Positions 16,351 through 24,146 of a DNA stretch of 64,000 nucleotides are shown here, in pieces; position 1 is the stretch's first letter, and the number at the start of each line of letters is the position of its first letter. The notes beneath the pieces were generated by a model that worked only from the letters and a program-made list of their open reading frames with translations, had not been told where the DNA came from and did not search any database. Source of the stretch: Candidatus Chloroploca asiatica (GTDB lineage: Bacteria; Chloroflexota; Chloroflexia; Chloroflexales; Chloroflexaceae); contig NZ_LYXE01000009.1 of assembly GCF_002532075.1 (NCBI RefSeq), positions 58,858 through 122,857 on the forward strand, given 5' to 3'. A program made the position numbers and the translations under genes.

Positions 16351-17235
16351 TTACCCCAGCGCCAGGAGCCGCCGTTTCGGTTGCATATGGGGGGCGAAGC
16401 AGAAATCAATAATTCGACCAAGGTCATCACCAGGGTAGCGTCGGTCAAGCGTGATGATCGAGTCAAGCACGTACGCGAGTTGATCAGGCTGCACCTGAGG
16501 GCCGCAGCGTACCAGATTACCAACCAGCTTGCGGCGCAATTCGAGGCTATAGCGCAATGTCGTCGCAGCCAATTTCCCGAGGATAGCATCGCGCAAATCA
16601 AGGTCTTCCGTAAAACGCTTCAACCAGCGTTCAAGACCAAAGCGCTCGCTCTTATCAAGGTAAAAATTGACCAGATCCGACAACCCCGTATCACTCGTCA
16701 GTTCCATAAGCTCATCCCAGCGCTTATGAAACGGCTGACGGCTAAAAGCGTTGAGAGCGGCAAGCTGGCTGATCAGATTGCTTGCCGTATAGTATGGTTC
16801 ACGCTCAAATGTCCGCTCAAGGCCAGCTTCGCGCTCGGCCATCAGCGACACAGCCTCGCGGACAACCCCATCAGAAGCATCATACCCACCGCGACGGAGG
16901 TGCATCTCGTGAGCCAGTTCGTGAAGTGCAATGCCAACCGTACCATCTTCATCCCAGCGACCGAGGCTCACAAACGAACCACTGCGCGGCGAAAAACTGC
17001 CACTATCTGTCCAGGGTCCACCTGGCTTGCCGCTATCAAGCGCCTCAAAGGTAAGTCTCTCATTGAGAATATCACTTGCCAGATCAGCACCCCACATAGC
17101 ACCGGCAAGGCGTCGCACCTTGCGAGCCATCTGCGCAGGCCGATAGCGGTACTCGCCCACCATCAACACCTGATCGCCGGCTTGCTCCATAGTGATCACG
17201 GCTTGCTGACCATTTGCTCGAAGCAGTAGCTGCAT
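16351..17235 (-). CDS. Putative zinc metalloprotease (HExxH) in the chlorosome cluster
   Basis: A 294-residue cytoplasmic protein (no signal peptide) with the zinc motif HELAHE at residues 105-110. A plausible third ligand is Glu127 in VREAVSLMAERE, the gluzincin spacing. The sequence before it (SFSPRSGSFVSLGRWDEDGT) could form the edge strand over the active site. The C-terminal half is helical. No exact family is recognised; it resembles small M48/M3-like gluzincins only loosely. Position between an alpha/beta hydrolase and a repeat protein, downstream of csmA, makes it a candidate for processing a chlorosome protein precursor (see findings). Catalysis is inferred from the motif alone. Confidence 0.76.
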   Translation of the reverse strand: MQLLLRANGQQAVITMEQAGDQVLMVGEYRYRPAQMARKVRRLAGAMWGADLASDILNERLTFEALDSGKPGGPWTDSGSFSPRSGSFVSLGRWDEDGTVGIALHELAHEMHLRRGGYDASDGVVREAVSLMAEREAGLERTFEREPYYTASNLISQLAALNAFSRQPFHKRWDELMELTSDTGLSDLVNFYLDKSERFGLERWLKRFTEDLDLRDAILGKLAATTLRYSLELRRKLVGNLVRCGPQVQPDQLAYVLDSIITLDRRYPGDDLGRIIDFCFAPHMQPKRRLLALG

Positions 17236-17311
17236 ATGACTTCCTCGTTGGCACTTTCCAGTTTCTGAGACACCTCAGCCGAACTGAGATGCCGTGAGTT
17301 GCAATTCAAAA

Positions 17312-18319
17312 CTACTCGCGCACACCCCGCAAAAAGAGGCGTTGGATCTGAATAACCTGTTCGGGCAGTTCAAAGAGGATCAAGTGCCCACAACGTGGTA
17401 CCTCGAGATACTGTCCATTGGGGGCAAGTTGCATCAACTTACGCCCACCCTGGGGGCGCATAATCGGATCACCTGAACCTGCCACGAGCAACGTAGGATG
17501 GTGAACCCGAGCCATCTGCTCAGCGACCCCTTCGAGGATCTCACGTCGAGCCAATTCCTCAGCCGAGACGCGCACCGCCGCAGGATCACAACAGCGAAGA
17601 CTCAGCGTCGCCAGTTTGACATCACTCACCAGGGCAGTATTCTTTGACATCACGACGAGCGCATAAATGTAAGGAATCCACCAGAGGCCACGGCGCTCGA
17701 TTGGGCGAAGGATCGTATTAAAGACGGTATCGAGCACACCCGGAATCATCGCCGAGGCCACCCGATTGTAGGCAAAGAGGCTAAAGTTGAAGAAGGTTAG
17801 CGAGCGAACCCGATCAGGATTCGTATCGGCGTAATGAAGCGCCACGAACGCCCCGAGCGAAAACGCCGACACATGGTGGGACGGTAACTGCAGGGCATCA
17901 GCGAGGGCACGCAGGTCATTGCTAAAGCCGGCGACCGTATAATCACGACGCGGATCGCTATCGGAAAAACCATGACCCTTGAGATCATAGCAAATCACCC
18001 GATAGCCCACCGAAGCCAAGGGGTCAATAATATGATGCCACCAATACGAAGAGCAATCCCAACCGTGAATGAGCACCAGCGGTTCGCCATCGCGTGGCCC
18101 GACATCCATATAATGGTGGACAACCCCATTCAACTCGATAAAGTTGGCCCGACTCATCAGATATTCTTCGGCTTCGAGGCGGCGAAGTTCGCGGGCACTC
18201 AACTTACCTGCGAGTTTCGTTGCCACCTCTTCCCGATAGGTGACATATTTTGTCGTTGGCGCGGGGGGGATCCCTGTGCCCAACCTTGTCGCTGACTGGC
18301 TGGTCTCTTCGTTCAACAT
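17312..18319 (-). CDS. Alpha/beta hydrolase in the chlorosome cluster
   Basis: A 335-residue hydrolase. Motifs are LVLIHGWDCSSYWWHHIIDP (oxyanion region), KGHGFSDSDPRRDYT, the nucleophile elbow VSAFSLGAFVALHYA, the acid in VAGSGDPIMRP and the histidine in VPRCGHLILFELPEQ. The triad is complete, so it is probably an esterase or lipase-type enzyme. I start at ATG 18319, after CTGGAGAAG; upstream codons overlap the preceding gene. The N-terminal 60 residues (TKYVTYREEVATKLAGKLSA) are an extra helical part. It follows the degenerate ArsA gene by 25 nt. A pigment ester or lipid substrate is conceivable but not shown. Confidence 0.82.
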   Translation of the reverse strand: MLNEETSQSATRLGTGIPPAPTTKYVTYREEVATKLAGKLSARELRRLEAEEYLMSRANFIELNGVVHHYMDVGPRDGEPLVLIHGWDCSSYWWHHIIDPLASVGYRVICYDLKGHGFSDSDPRRDYTVAGFSNDLRALADALQLPSHHVSAFSLGAFVALHYADTNPDRVRSLTFFNFSLFAYNRVASAMIPGVLDTVFNTILRPIERRGLWWIPYIYALVVMSKNTALVSDVKLATLSLRCCDPAAVRVSAEELARREILEGVAEQMARVHHPTLLVAGSGDPIMRPQGGRKLMQLAPNGQYLEVPRCGHLILFELPEQVIQIQRLFLRGVRE

Positions 18320-18344
18320 CGCTACTTCTCCAGAGGGCAACTGC

Positions 18345-19454
18345 TCACTCAACCCAAAGCCGAAGCACTTCATCAGCATCGACCTTGGCACGCAAACGTC
18401 CACCACTCGCAATCCCAGGCAGCAGCACGTGGCGGCGCAACTGACCAAGGCGAACCACAACTTCTTCGCTTGCCAGCGCAATATCCAATTCTTTCGAGTC
18501 GAGGAAGGGGATATGCAACTTCACCTCGCGGTCACCTGCGGCTTCACGGGGCGACTTGGCAGGATCAAAGACTTCGCCATCATGATAGAGTGCGGCCCCA
18601 CGCAGCGCCCACTCATCCCGATTCGCCGATCGCGCAACGAGCGGATGGATACGCAAATGTGGGCGAGCCTTGCTGGTCTCGGGTGAAAATTCGAGGCGCG
18701 TCGCATCACTCACCGTCGAAGGTTCGCCTGAAACGAGCAACTCATCACTTGCGAGCCCATAGAGGCCAAGGGCCGTCAGCATGGTACGGGTAGGAGGAAG
18801 CACCAACTCATCACTCGTTGCCACCAGGCGTACGCGGGTACCGGTCGCGGCATCAAGGCGAGAGCGTTGCACTTCAAGTTCAACGCGCAGATCCTGGAGG
18901 GGTGCGACAGCATTCGGGCCAAGTAGAGCAGCAGGAATAAACGCCGCCTCTTGGGAGGTACGCGAACGCCCGGCACCACGGTCAAGCCCAAAGATCAAGC
19001 GGGTCAACCAGCGCAACACATCGGGCAGCGTCATCGCCCGCACGAGACCTTCGGGAGACGGACCATCGAGCACCACCAGATCAAAGCGCCCGGTCTGACG
19101 GGCTTTTTCGGCAATCAGCAACCCTGCGATCGCATCCATACCAGGAAACGAAGGCAATTCTTCGGGGCCAAGCTCACGCAATTTCGCAGCGGGGCCACTG
19201 CGCAACGACGGACGGACATCGTCCCAGCGTGCCCCGATCTCACTGAGCGCATTGATTTCCAGTGCAGCCAGATTCGCTTCCAACTCCATCGGACGTGATC
19301 CCAGACTCTGACCAAGCAACGAACCGAGCACATGCCCCGGCCCAACCGAAGCAAGCAGAACACGCTGCCCACGACGCGCCGCATGGCAGGCCGAGGCGAT
19401 GGCGGCAGTACTCTGCAAGATCTGGCTAAAGCCGGAGAAGATCAATAACTTCAT
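18345..19454 (-). CDS. Degenerate ArsA/Get3-like protein without a P-loop
   Basis: A 369-residue paralogue of the two ArsA-type ATPases of this cluster. The Walker A position reads FSGFSQILQSTAA instead of the GKGGxGKT signature, the switch I block DPAHSLAD has become GPGHVLGS, and DxAPTGxTLR has become LDGPSPEGLVRAM. Nucleotide hydrolysis is therefore unlikely. The C-terminal HSP20-like domain found in such ArsA proteins is retained (REVKLHIPFLDSKELDIA, then VVRLGQLRRHVLLP). It starts 2 nt after the stop of the intact ATPase gene, so the two are translationally coupled and probably form a heterodimer. The frame is intact, so it is not a pseudogene. Confidence 0.8.
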   Translation of the reverse strand: MKLLIFSGFSQILQSTAAIASACHAARRGQRVLLASVGPGHVLGSLLGQSLGSRPMELEANLAALEINALSEIGARWDDVRPSLRSGPAAKLRELGPEELPSFPGMDAIAGLLIAEKARQTGRFDLVVLDGPSPEGLVRAMTLPDVLRWLTRLIFGLDRGAGRSRTSQEAAFIPAALLGPNAVAPLQDLRVELEVQRSRLDAATGTRVRLVATSDELVLPPTRTMLTALGLYGLASDELLVSGEPSTVSDATRLEFSPETSKARPHLRIHPLVARSANRDEWALRGAALYHDGEVFDPAKSPREAAGDREVKLHIPFLDSKELDIALASEEVVVRLGQLRRHVLLPGIASGGRLRAKVDADEVLRLWVE

Positions 19455-19456
19455 GA

Positions 19457-20701
19457 TTATGCTGCCTCAACCCGCAACTCATCGGGTTCTTCTTCAATGG
19501 GGAGACCAGCCTCATCACCGGTACCCTCGCAGAACTCCAAACGCAACACACCCTCTTCATAGCGATGGTCACCCATGGTGCATGAATACAGGATGCGCGG
19601 CAGCGCAATTGTGCGTTGCACACGACCAATCGACACGGCGAGATCCGGCCCACTACGCACCAAATCAACCGCTTCTTCCTCATTGATAAATGGCAGCTTC
19701 ATGCAGAGGTCATATCGTCCCGGCTCACCCTCTTCACTCCACTGTTCAAGCCAGATCGGGCGCTCATCAAAGAGCAGCGCCCCTGGATCGTGCTCACCAA
19801 ACGTGGCCCGCCCGATAGCTTCAAGGGCCGGCATCCCAATCGGCTCACCCTCTTGCAGAACAGTACGGAAGATCGGGGTGGGCATAAAGCTATCATCAAT
19901 ATCTTGCAGATAGCCTCGCTGGAGGCTCACCCAATAATCAAAATAGGGGCCAAGGTCAGCGCGAAGGGGCAAAATCTTATTGACCATAATCGCGTCAACC
20001 ATCAAGCCATAGAGATTCAAGAACGTATAGGCCCGACGGGTCTCAAGGAGTGGCAACTTCTCGGGATTGAGCACCAAGCGCACCGAAATCTCAGGACTCA
20101 GCAAGAAATTCGCGAGCTTATCCATCCGTTCCAGCAACGACCCGACCTCATTGAAGAAACGGTCATCGGGGAGATCGCGTTTAAAGGGGCGCGCAAAATT
20201 CGCTAGGCCCCGATAGACCCGAAAGAACTTCTTACCGGCATCGCCACCGATAATCATCTCGGGATAGGCCAAGAGGCGCAGAGTATTGCCTGTCGGAGCG
20301 GTATCGAGCACAATCGCGTCCCAGCGCCCGCTCTCCGCCTCAGTCATCATCCGTTGGAGGGCAAGGATCTCATCGAGGCCAGGTTGATTCGCCAATTCCG
20401 CTGCGGTCGAGCGATCAATGCCCCGGTTCGAATAGGTTGAGGCCACAAACTGTTGAAAGCCACCCAGATTATGGCGCCACTCATAAATCGTATCTATCTC
20501 CAAGCCATAGAGTCGGGGAGCAATCGCCGTCGGACGATCGCGGCTAATCTCAGTACCAAGCGCATCGGCCAGCGAGTGCGCCGGATCACTAGAGAGAACG
20601 AGCGTACGCCGTCCGGTGCGAGCCAACAAGGTAGCCGTAGCCGCTGAGATGGTGGTTTTACCGGTTCCACCTTTGCCTGAATAGATAATGACGCGCGTCA
20701 T
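19457..20701 (-). CDS. ArsA/Get3-type ATPase (chlorosome cluster, second copy)
   Basis: A 414-residue P-loop ATPase of the SIMIBI class. Deviant Walker A is YSGKGGTGKTTISAA, switch I is SSDPAHSLADALG, and the A-loop is VLDTAPTGNTLRLLAYPEM. A C-terminal HSP20-like domain follows (RYDLCMKLPFINEEEAVDL, then VSIGRVQRTIALP). Get3 homologues deliver tail-anchored proteins to membranes, while ArsA drives arsenite export; no arsB, arsR or arsD lies here, so arsenite transport is unlikely. The neighbouring degenerate copy suggests an asymmetric dimer. A role in inserting chlorosome envelope proteins is my inference. Confidence 0.87.
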   Translation of the reverse strand: MTRVIIYSGKGGTGKTTISAATATLLARTGRRTLVLSSDPAHSLADALGTEISRDRPTAIAPRLYGLEIDTIYEWRHNLGGFQQFVASTYSNRGIDRSTAAELANQPGLDEILALQRMMTEAESGRWDAIVLDTAPTGNTLRLLAYPEMIIGGDAGKKFFRVYRGLANFARPFKRDLPDDRFFNEVGSLLERMDKLANFLLSPEISVRLVLNPEKLPLLETRRAYTFLNLYGLMVDAIMVNKILPLRADLGPYFDYWVSLQRGYLQDIDDSFMPTPIFRTVLQEGEPIGMPALEAIGRATFGEHDPGALLFDERPIWLEQWSEEGEPGRYDLCMKLPFINEEEAVDLVRSGPDLAVSIGRVQRTIALPRILYSCTMGDHRYEEGVLRLEFCEGTGDEAGLPIEEEPDELRVEAA

Positions 20702-20765
20702 AGTGTCTCTTTGCTGGCAGAAGAGCTATGGTAGATCACCACAAACTTCTGCTCTGGTGCTTTTC

Positions 20766-20844
20766 CGGGGCACACACCCCAGACGCCTGCCTTCATCGTT
20801 GATACCTTGTGCCAACGAGCACAAGGGGTGAGGCCTAGCCTCAC
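20766..20844 (-). terminator. Hairpin-rich gap between PH-like and ArsA genes
   Basis: The 159-bp gap holds CCTTGTGC/GCACAAGG around 20808-20829, GGTGAGGC/GCCTCACC around 20826-20844 and a GGGGCACACACCCC hairpin near 20770. A very similar GGGG-ACACCCC hairpin lies at 24066-24082. These are probably mRNA processing or attenuation sites within the long unit. Confidence 0.45.
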
Positions 20845-20860
20845 CACCTGGCTTGCTAGC

Positions 20861-22354
20861 TCATTCATCCTCGTCGTGATGGACGCCATTACCATTATAA
20901 CTAATGACGCGTGGGCCTGCAGCTTCAACCGTTTCTTGTGCATGGAGCACCCGTTCAGGGCGCCCAACAGCAATGCGGCGGACAGGTGCAGCGCGATTAG
21001 GGTCAAGCGTTGGCGAATGATCAGCGGCAGGCTGAACCGGTTCAGCCTGAGCAGACTCATCGTAGGCGACTGGTTGAGGGGCCGTCTCAATCCGACGCAC
21101 GCTAATCGAGCGCTTAACCGGCTCGGGGCGTTGCGGGTCGAGGCGATCTGCCTCCATTGGCGCTGTACGAGGTTGCGCAACCGTTTGAGGAGGCGGCATT
21201 TTCGCCTCGGGTGCAACCTGCTGAGTAGAAGGAGGCGCACGACGAACAGCCGCACGAACCTGAATACGCTTTGACTGTTGCTGGTCAGCCTGTTCATCCT
21301 CAAGCGGCTCGGCGAAGCGAACGGCCGCACGCACCACTGGCGCGACCGGCGCAAACGGCCCACCCTCAGACTCTTGCTGAGAAGCGGCATAATAGAGGCC
21401 CCGCATCGCATTGCGACGGACGCGCGGATCCTGGAGACCGCTCACCATTTCATTTGCGCCACCCACAGCCTCGGTCGCACGACGGAGGCCGCGGGCCAAC
21501 TTACGAGGTGCTTCAAGCACCAGACGTAGCGAGCGACTGACCTCATACATACTCGGCTGTTCAGGCAAATTGGGCAGTGGGCCAATAGGGCCAGTCGAAG
21601 CGAGCGGGGAAACACCACTCCCAGCAGGAGCGCCGCCACGCTGACTTTCATACGCAGCAATCAGATTACCAGGTGTCGTCGGAGGAACCAATTCACGCTG
21701 TTCTTCACCAGCGCTACCGACCTGCCACCAGCGTTTGCGGGTCTGTGTTGCCTCGGGAAGAGGTTCAGCGACAGGGGGCGGGGCCGGTTCAGGTGCCGTA
21801 AAGAATGGTTGCAGCGGCTCGTGCTCAACGACAGGGAAGGCCTCAACAAACGCAGCGACCAATTCTTCGCCGGCAACACCGACAATAATCTGATCACCGA
21901 TCAACTCGACCATCCGCGCAAAGATTGTCACATCATCGGTCGGCATATAATCGAGCGTATTGATCACCAAGCGTTCACCGCTGCCAGGATCCTCAACGGA
22001 GCCATTGACGGCGATGCGGCGTTTGCGGGGGGCCACGGGGGGCAAGCGGAACGCGAGCGTCACGCGGCCGTGCCACGGATCCCAGGTTTCAGCCTCAACG
22101 ACATCGACATCCTTCCACTCGAAGCTATCAACGGTATCGTTAAAAAAGCCACGAGCCCAGGTAATCACCCGACGTTCGGTAAGGGCCACAAAATCGGAGA
22201 GGGCCAGGCCACCAACACGTCGGCGGCGCTCGTCCAACAGCACACCATCGAAGAGGGCGAGGAGAATCTCGCCCTCCTCGAGCAGCCCACGGTAGCGCAA
22301 TTCATCAGCGCTAGCCGCGTTCACATTGATGCCGAGATACGGGCGAGTGCTCAT
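20861..22354 (-). CDS. PH-like domain protein with basic C-terminal motifs (paralogue 2)
   Basis: A 497-residue protein. The first 180 residues form a bacterial PH-like domain of the YokE type (EEGEILLALFDGVLLDERRR, then ALSDFVALTERRVITWARG). A Pro-rich linker follows. Next is a helical segment (SMYEVSRSLRLVLEAPRKL) and a disordered tail with repeated basic motifs: SKRIQVRAAVRR, VKRSISVRRIE and VRRIAVGRPE. The neighbouring 22421-23695 gene encodes a paralogue of the same layout. PH-like domains bind lipids or proteins, and the basic motifs look like repeated docking peptides. Position in the csmA unit suggests a chlorosome surface or assembly factor. No experimental function known to me. Confidence 0.78.
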   Translation of the reverse strand: MSTRPYLGINVNAASADELRYRGLLEEGEILLALFDGVLLDERRRRVGGLALSDFVALTERRVITWARGFFNDTVDSFEWKDVDVVEAETWDPWHGRVTLAFRLPPVAPRKRRIAVNGSVEDPGSGERLVINTLDYMPTDDVTIFARMVELIGDQIIVGVAGEELVAAFVEAFPVVEHEPLQPFFTAPEPAPPPVAEPLPEATQTRKRWWQVGSAGEEQRELVPPTTPGNLIAAYESQRGGAPAGSGVSPLASTGPIGPLPNLPEQPSMYEVSRSLRLVLEAPRKLARGLRRATEAVGGANEMVSGLQDPRVRRNAMRGLYYAASQQESEGGPFAPVAPVVRAAVRFAEPLEDEQADQQQSKRIQVRAAVRRAPPSTQQVAPEAKMPPPQTVAQPRTAPMEADRLDPQRPEPVKRSISVRRIETAPQPVAYDESAQAEPVQPAADHSPTLDPNRAAPVRRIAVGRPERVLHAQETVEAAGPRVISYNGNGVHHDEDE

Positions 22355-22420
22355 AGTCGCTCCCTATCTAGTCTAAATAAGCTACTAAGCGACCATCATC
22401 AACAGGTCGCAGCGAGTCCA

Positions 22421-23695
22421 TTATGGGCGGCGGTCTTCGGGCGGGATAGCGCGATCTTCCAAACCGGCGTCACCTGAGCCACTCATAGCCGGGGTACGAT
22501 GACCCTGACCAAACGTACGGGCTGTAGGCGAGGAACTACTACGACGGCGCAAAGGAATCTCGCGATGATCAGGTGCAGCGGCAACAGATGGAGAGCGGTC
22601 GGCAAGCGGCTGACGGCGTTCCACCACTGGTTGCACGGCTTGAACCGTCTCAACAGGCGGTTCAGCAACAGGAACAACAGGAACAACAGCATCAAGAGGA
22701 GACGTATTGCGACGACGCAACGGGATCTCGTGATAATCATTCGGCGGTGCTGGCGGCGATGGTGGCACTGCAGCCACAGGAAGATCTGGTTCAGGTTGCA
22801 CCTGAGCCTGCCATGCCTGAGCGGCAAAGTCAGCAGCAGTTGCCATAGGAGACGGCGGGGCACCTTGGGCATTATTATTGCGGTTAAGGAACGCCATCGC
22901 CATCTGCTGAGCCGTCGGGCTACTTGAGACCGTATGCACAAGATCATTAATTGCGCGGATCGTCTCGGTCAACTCACGTAAACTATTACCATTCAGATCA
23001 AACGGAAGCGGCAAATCAGCTTCACGAATTGAACGGCGAAGGGTATCCCAGGCCGAACGAGCAAGGCGACCAGCCGCATAAATCTGACCTGGCGGCAAAC
23101 TCGCGGGATCGTGGGCAAACGCAGGCGTAGGGCTCAGAGTCGGCTGAACAACCGCCGCACCGGGCCAGCGATAGGGAGTCTCATTGGGCCGCAACCCATC
23201 CACGTGCCCATAGATCTGTTCACTCAAGACCGCCATAATTTCAGGCCCAGCCTCACGCGCATCGACCCCATGGTCAGCAAGTTCACGTGCGGCAGCACTG
23301 GCGGCGCGCATCAACACCAAGGCAGCCTGCAGATTCACTAGGGGCAACAGGGCCAGCGTAAACTGCTGTTCTTCCTCATCAGGTGCTGCAAACGTCATGG
23401 TGATTTGCGCGTGGAGCGGATCGAGCCCCACACCTTCAACCGACGTCAGTTCAGCGAGCGGAAACGCACAGCAGAGATGCTGTCCATAATCACGTGCCCA
23501 CAGAATCACGCGCAGGCTCGTCAACAGACAATAATCATGTAAGGTTGGCCCACTGAGTCGCTGCCCATTGGCATCAAGGATGACCCCATCGAATGCCACG
23601 AGGATCTGCTCGTCGGGTTCGACAAGATGCATCGCCTCAAGCTCAGCGAGATGGGCGGGAACTACGGTATGGCTATGGTAGAGCAAACTGATCAT
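22421..23695 (-). CDS. PH-like domain protein with EIPLRRR motifs (paralogue 1)
   Basis: A 424-residue protein read from ATG 23695; a longer start at 23743 would lie within the hairpin after csmA and is less likely. The N-terminal PH-like domain reads EPDEQILVAFDGVILDANGQ, then TLHDYCLLTSLRVILWARD, matching the same blocks in the 20861-22354 product. The central part is helical. The C-terminal third is Pro-rich with two copies of a basic motif, YHEIPLRRRNTSP and HREIPLRRRSSSSP. It follows csmA directly and shares its transcript unless the hairpin stops it. Function unknown; a role in chlorosome assembly or placement is inferred from position and paralogy. Confidence 0.76.
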   Translation of the reverse strand: MISLLYHSHTVVPAHLAELEAMHLVEPDEQILVAFDGVILDANGQRLSGPTLHDYCLLTSLRVILWARDYGQHLCCAFPLAELTSVEGVGLDPLHAQITMTFAAPDEEEQQFTLALLPLVNLQAALVLMRAASAAARELADHGVDAREAGPEIMAVLSEQIYGHVDGLRPNETPYRWPGAAVVQPTLSPTPAFAHDPASLPPGQIYAAGRLARSAWDTLRRSIREADLPLPFDLNGNSLRELTETIRAINDLVHTVSSSPTAQQMAMAFLNRNNNAQGAPPSPMATAADFAAQAWQAQVQPEPDLPVAAVPPSPPAPPNDYHEIPLRRRNTSPLDAVVPVVPVAEPPVETVQAVQPVVERRQPLADRSPSVAAAPDHREIPLRRRSSSSPTARTFGQGHRTPAMSGSGDAGLEDRAIPPEDRRP

Positions 23696-23714
23696 GAGGA
23701 AGGCCTGTAGCCGA

Positions 23715-23765
23715 TAGTCCGTAGGCCGCGACCTGTGAAGCACACAGATCGTGGACTACGGACTA
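23715..23765 (-). terminator. Stem-loop after csmA (attenuator or mRNA-stabilising hairpin)
   Basis: A long imperfect stem: TAGTCCGTAG pairs with CTACGGACTA (10 bp), continued inward by CCGCGA/TCGTGG and CTGTG/CACAG around an AAGCA loop. It begins 12 nt after the csmA stop and ends 20 nt before the next start. It would let csmA mRNA accumulate above its neighbours. Confidence 0.65.
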
Positions 23766-23776
23766 CGGACAACGTG

Positions 23777-24019
23777 CTACCGATTGAAGCGCGACCGAAT
23801 GCGTTTCGGGCGGAAGCCTGCATCCGGAGCGGTGAACGTACCCTCGCCGCTACCGCTGCGAGAGATACCGGGGTAGGCGTTGCGGTTGATATTCTCGACC
23901 GCTGCCGACGTGGCCTGAAGTGCATTCGACACCCACTGCCAGTGACCCTGGAACATGATGTCGCCGATTTGCGCGACTTGCGCTGACGACTCTGAGAACC
24001 AGCCTCGTGTGACGGCCAT
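23777..24019 (-). CDS. csmA: Chlorosome baseplate protein CsmA (precursor)
   Basis: An 80-residue protein that binds BChl a in the paracrystalline baseplate between chlorosome and membrane. The core SESSAQVAQIGDIMFQGHWQ, then WVSNALQATSAAVENINRNA, is essentially the Chloroflexus sequence as I know it. His26 in FQGHWQW is the expected BChl a ligand. In Chloroflexus the mature protein is about 51 residues after removal of a C-terminal extension. Here the extension would be residues 52 to 80, ending in the basic tail FRPKRIRSRFNR. A strong AGGAGGTG precedes the ATG. A hairpin follows the stop. Highly confident call. Confidence 0.97.
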   Translation of the reverse strand: MAVTRGWFSESSAQVAQIGDIMFQGHWQWVSNALQATSAAVENINRNAYPGISRSGSGEGTFTAPDAGFRPKRIRSRFNR

Positions 24020-24062
24020 CCGTACACCTCCTGTAACCTAAACGAACACCCTGATTTATTAG

Positions 24063-24083
24063 GCTTCGGGGCAAACACCCCGA
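24063..24083 (-). promoter_or_regulatory. Hairpin upstream of csmA
   Basis: TCGGGG-CAAA-CACCCCGA (plus-strand reading) folds into a short GC stem between the ArsA gene and csmA. It resembles the GGGGCACACACCCC element near 20770. I found no convincing separate csmA promoter in this 127-bp gap. Confidence 0.45.
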
Positions 24084-24146
24084 TTAACCCCATTGTGAAG
24101 TAGCCTTGCAGGCTCACGCCGATGATATCGGACGTTACACCTGGAC

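Noticed and set aside
18345..19454. Pseudogene call for the P-loop-less ArsA copy
   Set aside because: The frame is intact over 369 codons, the C-terminal domain is conserved and it is coupled to its neighbour, so a functional non-ATPase is more likely.
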